Assembly (NCBI RefSeq): GCF_000018545.1
Contig: NC_012587.1
Span: 3,008,001 to 3,072,000 of the forward strand
Length of the DNA stretch: 64,000 nucleotides
Reading direction: 5' to 3'
DNA from: Sinorhizobium fredii NGR234
GTDB lineage: Bacteria > Pseudomonadota > Alphaproteobacteria > Rhizobiales > Rhizobiaceae
Below, in pieces: positions 1-8,740 of the stretch. The notes beneath the pieces were generated by a model, which was not told the origin of the DNA, did no database searches, and was given only the letters and a program-made list of their open reading frames with translations. Numbering within the stretch: the stretch's first letter is position 1; each line of letters starts with the position of its first letter. The translations under genes were made by a program, and so were the position numbers.

Positions 1-40
1 CGCCGTCGAACTTTCTGTCAAAAAACCTTCGAAAAGCCTA

Positions 41-69
41 TTGACGCCGACGCCGGTTTTATGGTCTAT
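41..69 (+). promoter_or_regulatory. sigma-70-type promoter of tRNA-Val
   Basis: A TTGACG -35 hexamer (41-46) is followed after 17 bases by GTCTAT (64-69), close to the rhizobial -10 consensus CTATAT. Transcription would start about 7 bases ahead of the tRNA, the usual arrangement for a single tRNA gene. This is inferred from sequence only. Confidence 0.55.
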
Positions 70-83
70 GCGCCGCATCGGAT

Positions 84-158
<75 letters not shown>

Positions 159-176
159 TCCAGGTTTCTGATTTGA

Positions 177-207
177 AGGCCTTTCGAGAAATCGAGGGGC
201 CTTTTTT
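177..207 (+). terminator. rho-independent terminator after tRNA-Val
   Basis: An 11-bp stem (177-187 with 192-202, including G-T pairs) closes a GAAA tetraloop and is followed by a run of T. It lies 19 bases after the tRNA CCA end and so terminates that transcript. Confidence 0.85.
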
Positions 208-370
208 ACATAGCGCTCTTTGGATTCACCGAGCTTCTTCGAGACTGCCCGAGCGGTTGTCCCGTCGCAGGAGCGCCCTGGCCAGTGAACCATTCGAGGC
301 GCATGCTGCCGACGCTCCGCGTCCTTTGGCAAGCCGCCGATGGCGCCCGATCGGGCTCCGTCTTGCCGCT

Positions 371-844
371 CTAACGCTTCCCGATCCTCCTCAGGTGTCT
401 TTTGTAGATTCCCGGGAACCGCTTCAGTTTTCCCGCGCCGGGCCTGTTCGCCTGGTCTACCAGGTGGGAAAATTCCGGATTCTCCGCTTTCAGCCGTCTT
501 ATCTGGCGGCCCTGATGGGAGATGGGCAGGAGTTCGACAATCGACCGGTACTTTATGAGGAAAGGCAGAAGCTCGCCTCCATCGACCGGTATCTGGCCAA
601 CGGGCGAGGCCATCGTGGGCGAGGATTCCTTGCCGGGGATACCGAGCTCTTCCCATGTCTTCACAATGGGCATCCACTCGGCGAAGCTCGCAGGGATGTC
701 TTCACTGGGGCAGCTCGCGCCCTCTTCAATTTCCCCATGCCTCAGAAGCCATTTTAAAGGTGTGCCGGGCAACAGGGCGACTGAAAGACGCCACCCCGAG
801 ATAAGGCCGGGATTTTGTTTTGCGAGTTCCTGCATACTCGACAT
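371..844 (-). CDS. hypothetical protein, 157 aa
   Basis: This is the best coding candidate between the tRNA and position 1000, but I do not recognise the protein. The start at 844 (MSSMQEL) is preceded by a GGGGGTGGA stretch that could act as a ribosome binding site; a further in-frame ATG lies upstream at 919. The product is soluble, with an acidic middle and a basic C-terminus ending in a run of Arg and Lys (KRHLRRIGKR). No signal peptide, membrane segment or known motif is seen. It sits next to a tRNA in a stretch without recognisable genes, so it may be an acquired or decaying gene. An overlapping reading frame on the other strand is less protein-like. Confidence 0.4.
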   Translation of the reverse strand: MSSMQELAKQNPGLISGWRLSVALLPGTPLKWLLRHGEIEEGASCPSEDIPASFAEWMPIVKTWEELGIPGKESSPTMASPVGQIPVDGGELLPFLIKYRSIVELLPISHQGRQIRRLKAENPEFSHLVDQANRPGAGKLKRFPGIYKRHLRRIGKR

Positions 845-1034
845 GGTCCACCCCCGGCGTAAAAATGCTGCGTGACGCGGGACCTGTCCAGTTACACATT
901 CGGGTAGGTAAGCCAGCAAAAAACAACCATGAAGAGAGATAACGCACGCTTCGTCAACCGTAGAAAAGCTGCGATAGGGCGAAGGTGCCGAACTTTTTAG
1001 GACCTTGGTCCGACGGCAAAATGGGCCGGAGGTC
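845..1034. other. intergenic stretch without recognised gene
   Basis: No reading frame here resembles a known protein and no clear hairpin or promoter was found. Together with the flanking weak ORFs it forms part of the gene-poor 160-1480 segment after the tRNA. Confidence 0.4.
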
Positions 1035-1226
1035 TTAGCCCGATTTGTCTGTATCCCATTGATATTTCTTGTAATCCTTGACTGAAACGTGCCCTGTGCG
1101 ACCCTCGGGCTCCGAAGGATCGCGAGGGAGAATGGCAGTGAGAATCAGGAAGGTGAAGAAGAAGTATCCCCGAAAGATCCACGGGCCGCTCTTAACCGAG
1201 CGCCTCGCTGATGAAATCAGCGTCAA
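1035..1226 (-). CDS. possible small single-span membrane protein, 63 aa
   Basis: This minus-strand frame could start at a TTG (1226). It contains a hydrophobic core (FFFTFLILTAIL) after a short basic segment, then a hydrophilic tail ending KKYQWDTDKSG, which looks like a genuine small inner-membrane protein. The frame is open upstream to an ATG at 1328, but the extension is Arg-rich and looks non-coding. There is no convincing ribosome binding site. I do not recognise it and it may not be real. Confidence 0.25.
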   Translation of the reverse strand: MTLISSARRSVKSGPWIFRGYFFFTFLILTAILPRDPSEPEGRTGHVSVKDYKKYQWDTDKSG

Positions 1227-1394
1227 TCGGCGTGCAGCCCCCGGTTTCTCGTACCGCGCAGAATGGATTCTCGATGGCTGTCCGGGGACTTTCGAGGCGT
1301 GGCTGGCAAGCAAGGGCGTCACGCCCAAGCGGTAGCCTTACAGCGGCCGAAAGATCGCCGGCCGCCGATCGCTGGCGCTGGTTTGCCCGTCGGC

Positions 1395-1484
1395 ATTGCT
1401 TGTCTTTGTCCCTTGAATCGAGGTCGATTTGAGGGACATGCAGCAAAGCGCGCCGCGTGAATACGTTGAATGCGGCGCGTTTTA
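1395..1484. repeat. degenerate RIME1-like palindromic element
   Basis: The segment 1395-1443 is an imperfect palindrome around TCGAGGTCGA, with arms related to TGTCTTTGTCC and GGGACATGCA. It matches the second palindrome of the element at 41904-42010. It is followed by a hairpin CGCGCCGC/GCGGCGCG (1449-1456 with 1472-1479). The two palindromes in tandem are characteristic of rhizobial intergenic mosaic elements. The hairpin lies directly after the stop of the small gene on the minus strand and may help end its transcript. Confidence 0.55.
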
Positions 1485-1649
1485 GAGCCTGACGACGTCC
1501 TTGACCCAATATTCCACGCGGTAGCGAAGGGAATTCGCTTGTTCCTTCGCTTCGCGCATGGCCGCCCGGCTGTACCCGCCCTCCCAGACGATCCGGTCGA
1601 TCGTCCAGAAGCCAGCCAACGCAACAATGAAGAGTAGCAGGCCGCGCAT
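1482..1649 (-). CDS. small single-span membrane protein, 55 aa
   Basis: This short gene begins MRGLLLFIVALAGFW, an N-terminal hydrophobic helix of about 15 residues, followed by a charged cytoplasmic or periplasmic tail (REAKEQANSLRYRVEYW) and a TAA stop. Codon use has the G/C-rich third positions of neighbouring genes, and the helix plus amphipathic tail is a believable small inner-membrane protein. Its function is unknown. The start at 1649 is the only ATG ahead of the hydrophobic segment. An inverted repeat, TTAGGA-AA-TCCTAA, lies 25 bases upstream and could be a control site. A hairpin of a rhizobial repeat follows the stop codon. Confidence 0.55.
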   Translation of the reverse strand: MRGLLLFIVALAGFWTIDRIVWEGGYSRAAMREAKEQANSLRYRVEYWVKDVVRL

Positions 1650-1673
1650 GGCGACATCTTGTCGATGAATCCT

Positions 1674-1687
1674 TTAGGAAATCCTAA
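1674..1687. promoter_or_regulatory. perfect inverted repeat upstream of the 55-aa gene
   Basis: TTAGGA-AA-TCCTAA is a perfect 6-bp inverted repeat, 25 bases upstream of the small membrane gene at 1482-1649. It could be an operator or part of a promoter. No regulator can be assigned. Confidence 0.3.
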
Positions 1688-1848
1688 TTCTCTGGCTTGC
1701 TTTCGACGGGTTCGGGTCGACGTGGACCTCGCAGTCGATGCAACCGGCGCCTTCGATTGCGCGTCATCCGGCTGTCATGATCGCGGTCTAGAAAGGACCC
1801 ACCTCGTCATTGACCACGGATGGACTGGCAAAGGCGGAAGGTGTGAGG

Positions 1849-1876
1849 AAGGTCGGGTTTACCCCGGCCTTTTTTG
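1849..1876 (+). terminator. orphan rho-independent terminator, possible sRNA 3' end
   Basis: GGTCGGG (1851-1857) pairs with CCCGGCC (1863-1869) around a short loop and is followed by a T-run. It points along the plus strand, but no convincing plus-strand gene precedes it and the next gene is on the minus strand and convergent. It may close a small RNA starting near 1750-1800, but no clear promoter was found. Confidence 0.6.
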
Positions 1877-1950
1877 TTTGTTCGAACAGGTGTCTAAGAG
1901 ACGCGGCCGGCGCCGTCCGCCCACAGGAAGGTGTCTCGGCGTTTAGGCTG

Positions 1951-2631
1951 TCAATGAACAACCTGTGACGCTGCCGACATCACCTCGTCCGGGGAAGGCG
2001 AACGGAACATGTTGCGGCCGTCCGGCGAGGCTTCGGTGAAGGACCATCGCACGACACCGTCACGGTCGAGCAGGAATTCCCCGACGAGTTGCGCCATGGC
2101 GACGGCCTCCATCCGCCTGTCGTCATCGGTCATCTCGTAGCCGTCGGCTTTCTGGAGATAATCCGACGCCGCGACCGGATCCATCGGTTCCGGCAGTACG
2201 CCAGGCATGTCAAGGCGCATCGACATCACCGTCTGCATGCCCAGCTTACGCGGCCAATCGTCCTCGTCTTCGGTGAATTCGAGATTCGGCAGACCGAAGG
2301 CTCGGTGCGAAATCCGTTCGGGATCCGCCGCGGCGAGCAGATTCGGCAACGGATGGTAGCGGAAATAGAGGCGCGCCCGCTCGATCGGCGTATTCACGAC
2401 CGTCAGGGTCTCGACACCCTTTTCACTGAGAGCCGCCTTGAGCTGGGCCATCGTGGCGATCTGCCGGCGGCAGAACGGACATTGCAAGCCTCTGAACAGG
2501 CCTACTAAAACAGGTTTGCGCCCCCGGAAATCGTCGAGGGCGATCTTGCCCTCCTGGGTGATCGCGTCGAGCACGACGTTCGGCGCCCGGTCGCCAGGCT
2601 GCAATGGCCCGGAACTGGCATATTCCGCCAT
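1951..2631 (-). CDS. AhpC/TSA-family redoxin (thioredoxin-like fold)
   Basis: This 226-residue protein is a soluble peroxiredoxin/AhpC-TSA family member. The N-terminal half carries the thioredoxin-like core, with the conserved approach LVGLFRGLQ and the redox motif CPFC at residues 51-54. The two-cysteine CxxC resembles thiol-disulfide or peroxidatic redoxins, so it probably reduces peroxides or disulfides; the substrate is unknown. A GGAGGAGAA ribosome binding site precedes the ATG at 2631. The gene lies 87 bases downstream of the large cyclase gene on the same strand, so co-transcription is possible. The C-terminal part (about residues 130-226) is family-typical but not informative. Confidence 0.8.
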   Translation of the reverse strand: MAEYASSGPLQPGDRAPNVVLDAITQEGKIALDDFRGRKPVLVGLFRGLQCPFCRRQIATMAQLKAALSEKGVETLTVVNTPIERARLYFRYHPLPNLLAAADPERISHRAFGLPNLEFTEDEDDWPRKLGMQTVMSMRLDMPGVLPEPMDPVAASDYLQKADGYEMTDDDRRMEAVAMAQLVGEFLLDRDGVVRWSFTEASPDGRNMFRSPSPDEVMSAASQVVH

Positions 2632-2718
2632 GGCTGTTCTCCTCCCTGCACGCCTGCAGCACCCGGCCCTTGTGGCGAGCGACCTTTTCTCTCCGGACCT
2701 TGCGTGACTGGAGCCTGT

Positions 2719-5700
2719 TCAATCGAGGAACGGCAATATCACCAAGGCTTCCGGGTCGAGATCGTGACTCTCGCAGATGTCGCGAGCCGAACTGAAATGC
2801 CGCTCGGCCTCGGCGAGCTCGCCCTCATCTAGGCAAAGTGTCGCCAGGCCATCATAGCATGGAAACAGGACCTGCGCTTCGCCCGTTTCGCCGGCAAGGT
2901 CGAGCGCCTCGCCGTAAAGTTTGCGGGCGTCGGCCGGCCGGCCGTGGCACTGGAAGATCTGCCCGAGCACGAGCAGCGACACCGGCAGATGGTCGCGCTG
3001 GTCGAGCGCCCGGTCGATCTCGATCGCCCTTTGCGCCGCCGGCACGCCTTCGGTCGAGCAGCGGTCGGTGAAGGTGCAATGGGCGACCGCAAGATTGGCG
3101 AGAAGCCGCGCCTGGAAGCCGAGGTCGCCGATGCGGCGGGCCATGTCGAGGCCACGCCGGCAGATTTCGATGGCAAGCTTCGGATCGACGATCGTGTAGA
3201 GCACGCCGAGATTCGTATAGCCACGGCAGGCCGCGTGCATCAGGGCCGCGGCTTCGGCGACCGCAACGCTCGTCTCCACAGCGTCGATCGCCTCCTGCGT
3301 ACGGCCGCGTCGCGCGAGAGCCACTCCCTTTGTATTCAGTGCCTCGGCGGTCACGAGGGCAACCTCCCGGTGGGTCTCTCCGCTCACATCCGGACCAAGC
3401 GCCTTGACCTTTTCCAAGGCTTCGTCCGCCCATTGGGAGGCGCCGTGATAGTCACCCATGCGGAAAGCCAGATGCCCCCGCTCCTGCAGCAGCGACGCGC
3501 TTTCGATCGGTGCCTCGGCGCGTTCGAGGAGGCCGGCCGCTTCGGTGAAGTTCGCCTGCGCCTGATCGCGCTTGCCGGCCTCCCATCGAAGGTGGCCGAG
3601 CTTGCGGAGGATTCGAGCGGACGCCACGGCATCTGCCGCGGCATGACCGGTGTCGAGCAGCGCGCGGTAGTGCTCTTCCGCCTGGGCGCGCTCGCCGAAG
3701 GGGCCCAGGAGATCGGCGATCCTCTCGCGAGCGACGAACGAGTCCGGCTGCTCTTCGCCGAGCGTGGCAAGAGCCGCCATCGCCTGCCGATAGAACCGGA
3801 TTGCATCCTCGTTGGCATAGAGCTGGCTTGCCCGGTCTCCGGCGGCCATCAGATAGCGGGCTCCCTTGGCCCGATCGGCCGACTGACTGTAGTGATGTCC
3901 GAGGACAGCGAGATCCTCGAAACGCTCCGGGTTCTCTCCATAGCGGCGCTCCAGGGCGTTTGCGATGGCCGCATGAATCTCCGTCCGCCGTTTGACGAGG
4001 AGATTGTTGTAGACGACTTCGTGCAGCAGCGACTGCACGAAGCGATAGCTCTGCGATGCCTGCGTCCCGCCCCTGGCACTCTCTTCAATGATCTCGGCAT
4101 CGCAAAGCAACTCCAGACCCGATGCGACGCCGCCCGGTTGGAGGGCGATGACGGCCAGCAGTTCCGCGTCGAAGCGGGGGCCGATGACCGCGGCGCCATG
4201 GACGAGACGGCGCACCTCCGGCGGCAGCCGATCGATCCGCGCCAGCAGCATCGCCTCGATACCGACGGGAATATCGACGCTCGCTTCGCCGTCGGCCACA
4301 TGCCATCGGGAGCCGTCGCGGCGAAGCGTTTCGAGCTCGATGAGGCCGCGGATGATTTCTTCGATGAACAGCGGGTTGCCGCCGGCACGCGCCAGGATTT
4401 GCCGACGCAGGCTTCCAGGCAGGCAATTCTCTCCGAACAAACCCGCAAGGAGCCGCTGTCCATCGGCAACAGAGAGCGGCCCGAGACGCAGCGCGGTGAC
4501 GCTCGTGCGGCCCGGGGCCAGACGCTCCGGGCTCGCATCGGGGCGCTGCGTGGTGATCAGCATCAGCGGGCGGCGATCCAGCCGGTCGAGCACGAAGCGC
4601 AAGGCCTCCAGCGAGGCGGAGTCCGCCCAGTGCAGATCCTCAAGCACGATGAGCAAGGGCGTCCGTTCAAGCCTGCGCTCGAACATCGTGCGAATGACCG
4701 AGAGGAGTTGGCGCCGAATCTGGTCGGGAGCCACATGCTGCAGGGCGCCTTCGCGATCCCCCATACCGAGAATATGGAAGAGAAGCGGCATCACCTCACC
4801 GACCTCGTCGGCGCTGAAGCCGATTTCGCCGAGACCGGCCGCCAGCCGCTCCTGCGTTTCCTCCGCCGTGCCGCCGGCCGGTATGCCATAGGCGCTGCTC
4901 AGCACGGCTGCGAGCGTCCCATAGGACGGCTCGCCGAGCGGAGAACAGGCCGCGCGCCTGACGGCCACATGCGCAAAGCGCGGGTCCTCGCCGATAGCTG
5001 CCAGGAATTCGCGCACCAAACGCGACTTGCCGATGCCGGCTTCTCCCGTCAGGCGCACGACTTGCGCCGTGCCGGCGCAAGCGAGGGCCAGGCAGTCGCG
5101 CATGCGGGCGATCTCGGTATCGCGTCCGATGAAAGGAGCGCTCAGACCGAGGGCGTCGAGGCCCCTTGCCGGGCGTGGCGCCTCGAGCGCGCCGGTGACG
5201 CGATGAACCTGAAGGCTGCCGGACTTGCCGCGCAAGGCAACGGCACCGAGCGTCTCATAGGCGAAGGCATGCCGAGTGAGCTTGTGGGTAACCGGGCCTG
5301 CAAGGATTTCGTCCGGGCCGGCCATCGCCTGCAGGCGCTGCGCCGTGTTCACCGTATCGCCGGTGACCGAATAGGATTTCGTGTCTCCCGCCCCGAAACC
5401 GCCGGTGACCACCGGGCCGGTGTTGACGCCGATATGCAGGCTGAGCGGCAGACCGATGCGTCTGTGCCAGCGGTCACTCACCCGCGCGGCCCGATTGAGC
5501 ATCTCGAACGCGGCCCGAAGGGCCCTCTCCGGATCGTCCTCATGCGCCACCGGGGCGCCGAACAGCGCAAGCAGCGCATCGCCGATGAATTTGTCGACGA
5601 ATCCGCCAAACGCCTCGACGGCGCTGGTCAACGCCTCGAAGAGCTCGTTCTGCAGCGCCTGCAGAATTTCCGGATCGATCTGCTCGCTGAGTCCGGTGAA

Positions 5701-5988
5701 GCCGCAAAGATCGGCGAACAGGACCGTGACCGTACGCCGGTCGGCACCTATTTCCGGGCTTGACGCTGCCGGAGGCGCGCGCGGCACAGGCGGCGTCTGG
5801 AGCAGCTTTGCAGCCGGTCGTGCGTCGTCCGCAGGCTCTCCAAGCCGGCTGCCACAGCGCGGGCAGAAGGCGAAATGCGGCGCACAGAGATAGCCGCAAG
5901 AGGCGCACGAACTCTGCTGCTTGGCACCGCATTTCGGGCAAAACGCGAAGCCGCTCTCTATTTCGCTACCGCATTCATGGCAGTTCAT
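2719..5988 (-). CDS. zinc-ribbon / class III nucleotidyl cyclase / AAA ATPase / TPR regulator
   Basis: This is a 1089-residue multidomain protein. The N-terminus has two zinc ribbons (cysteines 3, 6, 17, 20 and 28, 31, 42, 45). A class III cyclase domain follows at about 84-265. It has both metal aspartates (D93, D137), the substrate lysine K133, and the D211/N214/R218 group of adenylate cyclases, so it is probably active and makes cAMP from ATP. Next comes a STAND-like ATPase (family box FIGRD at about 286; Walker A GEAGIGKS, 315-322; Walker B LIVLEDLHW). The C-terminal half consists of helical TPR-like repeats. There is no LuxR-type DNA-binding domain and no membrane segment. The architecture suggests a soluble sensor whose ATPase/TPR part gates cyclase output. 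Rhizobia carry many such cyclases; the signal sensed here is unknown. Confidence 0.85.
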   Translation of the reverse strand: MNCHECGSEIESGFAFCPKCGAKQQSSCASCGYLCAPHFAFCPRCGSRLGEPADDARPAAKLLQTPPVPRAPPAASSPEIGADRRTVTVLFADLCGFTGLSEQIDPEILQALQNELFEALTSAVEAFGGFVDKFIGDALLALFGAPVAHEDDPERALRAAFEMLNRAARVSDRWHRRIGLPLSLHIGVNTGPVVTGGFGAGDTKSYSVTGDTVNTAQRLQAMAGPDEILAGPVTHKLTRHAFAYETLGAVALRGKSGSLQVHRVTGALEAPRPARGLDALGLSAPFIGRDTEIARMRDCLALACAGTAQVVRLTGEAGIGKSRLVREFLAAIGEDPRFAHVAVRRAACSPLGEPSYGTLAAVLSSAYGIPAGGTAEETQERLAAGLGEIGFSADEVGEVMPLLFHILGMGDREGALQHVAPDQIRRQLLSVIRTMFERRLERTPLLIVLEDLHWADSASLEALRFVLDRLDRRPLMLITTQRPDASPERLAPGRTSVTALRLGPLSVADGQRLLAGLFGENCLPGSLRRQILARAGGNPLFIEEIIRGLIELETLRRDGSRWHVADGEASVDIPVGIEAMLLARIDRLPPEVRRLVHGAAVIGPRFDAELLAVIALQPGGVASGLELLCDAEIIEESARGGTQASQSYRFVQSLLHEVVYNNLLVKRRTEIHAAIANALERRYGENPERFEDLAVLGHHYSQSADRAKGARYLMAAGDRASQLYANEDAIRFYRQAMAALATLGEEQPDSFVARERIADLLGPFGERAQAEEHYRALLDTGHAAADAVASARILRKLGHLRWEAGKRDQAQANFTEAAGLLERAEAPIESASLLQERGHLAFRMGDYHGASQWADEALEKVKALGPDVSGETHREVALVTAEALNTKGVALARRGRTQEAIDAVETSVAVAEAAALMHAACRGYTNLGVLYTIVDPKLAIEICRRGLDMARRIGDLGFQARLLANLAVAHCTFTDRCSTEGVPAAQRAIEIDRALDQRDHLPVSLLVLGQIFQCHGRPADARKLYGEALDLAGETGEAQVLFPCYDGLATLCLDEGELAEAERHFSSARDICESHDLDPEALVILPFLD

Positions 5989-6326
5989 CGCGGACGAACC
6001 TCACTACGCCCCCGGCAGCGAAGAATTCCGCTGCACGGGCGTGAATGCTGCAAAAACAATGGACTTGTTGATCCGGCTTGGCAATGCGCCATCCTGGCGG
6101 AGATCGAACGCCCCTTGCAACTAAGACTTCCGGGCGAGGTCTCGAGCGCCGCCAGCGACGAGGCCCCGCCAAGCTCGCGACTAGGACCGGCGCGCGACCA
6201 CCCGCGGGGCGGAAATAATCTGACGCGAAAGATGACGCGCGCGCAATTTTGCGCTAGTACCCCCTCGACCGGCGCTCAAGGATCGCCATATTCGCGTATC
6301 GATATTCGTCCGTGAAGGAACACGTC
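5989..6326. other. divergent intergenic region, cyclase / ilvD
   Basis: This 338-base divergent region must hold the promoters of the cyclase gene (minus) and ilvD (plus). I see no clear -35/-10 pair, leader peptide, attenuator or riboswitch fold for ilvD. Small ORFs here read as non-coding. Confidence 0.5.
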
Positions 6327-8165
6327 ATGCCTGCCTATCGCTCCCGCACCACCACTCACGGCCGCAACATGGCCGGCGCCCGCGGCCTCTGGCGCGCAAC
6401 GGGCATGAAGGACAGCGACTTCGGCAAGCCGATCATTGCGGTGGTGAACTCGTTTACGCAGTTCGTGCCCGGCCACGTGCATTTGAAGGATCTTGGCCAG
6501 CTCGTCGCCCGCGAGATCGAGGCGGCCGGCGGCGTCGCCAAGGAATTCAACACCATCGCCGTCGATGACGGCATCGCCATGGGCCATGACGGCATGCTCT
6601 ATTCGCTGCCGTCGCGCGAGATCATCGCCGACAGCGTCGAATACATGGTCAACGCCCATTGCGCCGACGCCATGGTCTGCATCTCGAACTGCGACAAGAT
6701 CACTCCCGGCATGCTGATGGCCGCCTTGCGCCTCAATATCCCGGCTGTCTTCGTCTCGGGTGGGCCGATGGAAGCCGGCAAGGTGGTGCTGCACGGCAAG
6801 AAGCACGCACTCGATCTCGTCGACGCGATGGTGGCGGCCGCCGACGACAGTGTTTCCGACGAGGACGTCAAGGTCATCGAGCGCTCCGCCTGCCCGACCT
6901 GCGGCTCCTGTTCCGGCATGTTCACGGCCAATTCGATGAACTGTCTGACCGAGGCGCTCGGCCTGTCGCTGCCCGGCAACGGCTCGACGCTCGCCACCCA
7001 CGCCGACCGCAAGCGTCTCTTCGTCGAGGCCGGCCACCTCGTCGTCGACCTGGCGCGCCGCTACTACGAGCAGGAGGACGAACGCATCCTGCCGCGCTCG
7101 GTCGCGTCGAAGAAAGCCTTCGAGAACGCCATGGCGCTCGACATCGCCATGGGCGGCTCGACCAACACCGTGCTGCACATCCTTGCCGCCGCCTACGAAG
7201 GCGAAGTGGATTTCACCATGGACGACATCGACCGGCTGTCGCGCAAGGTTCCCTGCCTGTCCAAGGTCGCGCCGGCGAAGAGCGACGTGCACATGGAAGA
7301 CGTGCATCGCGCCGGCGGCATCATGTCGATCCTCGGCGAACTCGAGAAAGGCGGCCTCATCAACCGCGATTGCCCGACCGTGCACAGCGAGACGATCGGC
7401 GACGCCATCGACCGCTGGGACATCACCCGAACGTCAAGCGAAACGGTCCGCAACTTCTTCCGCGCCGCCCCCGGCGGCATCCCGACGCAGGTGGCCTTCA
7501 GCCAGGAGGCCCGCTGGGACGACCTCGATACCGACCGCGAAAAGGGTGTCATCCGCTCGGTCGAACATCCCTTCTCCAAGGACGGCGGTCTCGCGGTCCT
7601 GAAGGGCAACATCGCGCTCGACGGCTGCATCGTGAAGACGGCCGGCGTCGACGAGAGCATCCTGAAGTTCTCCGGTCCGGCGCGGGTGTTCGAGAGCCAG
7701 GACGCCTCCGTCAAGGCGATCCTCGGCAACGAGATCAAGGCCGGCGACGTGGTGGTCATCCGCTACGAGGGGCCGAAGGGCGGCCCGGGCATGCAGGAAA
7801 TGCTCTATCCGACGAGCTACCTGAAGTCGAAGGGCCTTGGCAAGGCCTGCGCACTGATCACCGACGGCCGCTTCTCCGGCGGCACCTCCGGACTGTCGAT
7901 CGGCCATGTCTCGCCGGAAGCTGCGAATGGCGGCACGATCGGGCTCGTCCGCGAGGGCGACATCATCGACATCGACATCCCGAACCGCACGATCAGCCTG
8001 CGGGTCGATGAAGCCGAGCTTGCCACACGCCGCGCCGAGCAGGATGCCAAGGGTTGGCAACCGGCCGAACAGCGCAAGCGCCGCGTGACGACGGCGCTCA
8101 AGGCCTATGCCGCCTTCGCAACCTCCGCCGATCGCGGCGCCGTGCGCGACCTCGGCGACCGATAG
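6327..8165 (+). CDS. ilvD: dihydroxy-acid dehydratase
   Basis: IlvD removes water from 2,3-dihydroxy-3-methylbutanoate and its methylpentanoate homologue to give the 2-oxo acid precursors of valine and isoleucine (and of leucine and pantothenate). The protein is 612 residues, the normal family length, when started at 6327 ([12 protein letters not shown]). A GAAGGAA ribosome binding site lies nine bases upstream; the in-frame codon at 6312 would add five non-family residues. Iron-sulfur ligands are visible in [10 protein letters not shown] and in the [13 protein letters not shown] motif. It is a cytosolic single-gene unit, ended by a strong terminator. Confidence 0.97.
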   Translation: MPAYRSRTTTHGRNMAGARGLWRATGMKDSDFGKPIIAVVNSFTQFVPGHVHLKDLGQLVAREIEAAGGVAKEFNTIAVDDGIAMGHDGMLYSLPSREIIADSVEYMVNAHCADAMVCISNCDKITPGMLMAALRLNIPAVFVSGGPMEAGKVVLHGKKHALDLVDAMVAAADDSVSDEDVKVIERSACPTCGSCSGMFTANSMNCLTEALGLSLPGNGSTLATHADRKRLFVEAGHLVVDLARRYYEQEDERILPRSVASKKAFENAMALDIAMGGSTNTVLHILAAAYEGEVDFTMDDIDRLSRKVPCLSKVAPAKSDVHMEDVHRAGGIMSILGELEKGGLINRDCPTVHSETIGDAIDRWDITRTSSETVRNFFRAAPGGIPTQVAFSQEARWDDLDTDREKGVIRSVEHPFSKDGGLAVLKGNIALDGCIVKTAGVDESILKFSGPARVFESQDASVKAILGNEIKAGDVVVIRYEGPKGGPGMQEMLYPTSYLKSKGLGKACALITDGRFSGGTSGLSIGHVSPEAANGGTIGLVREGDIIDIDIPNRTISLRVDEAELATRRAEQDAKGWQPAEQRKRRVTTALKAYAAFATSADRGAVRDLGDR

Positions 8166-8186
8166 TCGGCGCAACGCCGCCAACAA

Positions 8187-8217
8187 AAAAGGCTCCTGCC
8201 ACGGCGGGAGCCTTTTT
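8187..8217. terminator. bidirectional terminator between ilvD and GFA gene
   Basis: A GGCTCC.../...GGAGCC hairpin is flanked by an A-run on the left and a T-run on the right, so it can terminate ilvD (plus) and the convergent GFA-family gene (minus). Confidence 0.8.
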
Positions 8218-8234
8218 CGTTTCGAGCTTTGATA

Positions 8235-8639
8235 TCACATGTGTTTCGTCTCGGCCGGCACGTTCCACCAGTTGTTGTGAAGCCCATCCATGTATTGGAT
8301 CGGCAAGGTCGCCAGCACGGCCGGATCGATCCCGTCCAGGCAGGCGATATTGATGGAAACGAAGGCTCCACCGATCTCCTCGACATATCCGTGCCCATAG
8401 GGCGCCGTGCCGCAGTTCATGCAGAACCGGTGATGGCCGCTCATCGTGCCGAACTGATAGTCTCCGATACCGCTCTCTTCGCAGAGGAGCCGGAAATCCT
8501 CCGGCTTCACGGACGCCCCCCAATAGCGCATTTTCGAGCAGTAGGAACAATTGCATCGACTGGTCCCGGCCTCGAGATCGACATCGACCTCGTAGCGAAT
8601 CCGTCCGCAGTGGCAGCTACCCTTGTAGGTCATCTTCAT
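8235..8639 (-). CDS. GFA-family (glutathione-dependent formaldehyde-activating-like) protein
   Basis: This is a 134-residue zinc-binding protein of the GFA/CENP-V fold. The cysteine pattern is clear: SCHCG near the N-terminus, CNCSYC about 25 residues later, and FCMNCGT in the middle. Members bind zinc and some act on S-hydroxymethylglutathione, but most are uncharacterised, so the substrate is unknown. The start at 8639 is chosen because GGAGG lies six bases upstream; the longer frame to 8690 would run back into the operator region. The gene is divergent from a MarR regulator, with two operator-like repeats between them, so it is probably that regulator's target. Confidence 0.8.
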   Translation of the reverse strand: MKMTYKGSCHCGRIRYEVDVDLEAGTSRCNCSYCSKMRYWGASVKPEDFRLLCEESGIGDYQFGTMSGHHRFCMNCGTAPYGHGYVEEIGGAFVSINIACLDGIDPAVLATLPIQYMDGLHNNWWNVPAETKHM

Positions 8640-8689
8640 CTCGATCCTCCCCGTGTTGGAACGTCGCACTTGCCAAGCCTGGTTCGCCA

Positions 8690-8737
8690 TGACAACTTAT
8701 TGTCAAAATCTTTTATCCGCAACGACAACATGTTGTC
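8690..8737. promoter_or_regulatory. twin inverted-repeat operators for the MarR regulator
   Basis: Two copies of GACAA-N4-TTGTC occur, at 8691-8704 (spacer CTTA) and 8724-8737 (spacer CATG, a perfect palindrome). Their centres are 33 bp apart, about three helical turns. The second ends four bases before the MarR ATG at 8741, so a bound regulator would block its own translation start or promoter region; the first covers the divergent GFA promoter side. Confidence 0.65.
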
Positions 8738-8740
8738 AAC

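Noticed and set aside
1765..1795. CTGTCAT resembling a half PHO box
   Set aside because: Only one half-site is present; the second CTGTCAT at the needed 11-base spacing is absent.
1659..1946. 95-residue plus-strand frame
   Set aside because: No ribosome binding site or family motif, and it reads through the terminator at 1849-1876.
2944..5763. 939-residue plus-strand frame opposite the cyclase gene
   Set aside because: Shadow of a high-GC gene on the other strand: it is Arg/His/Gln-rich, without family motifs, and the minus-strand protein has clear domains.
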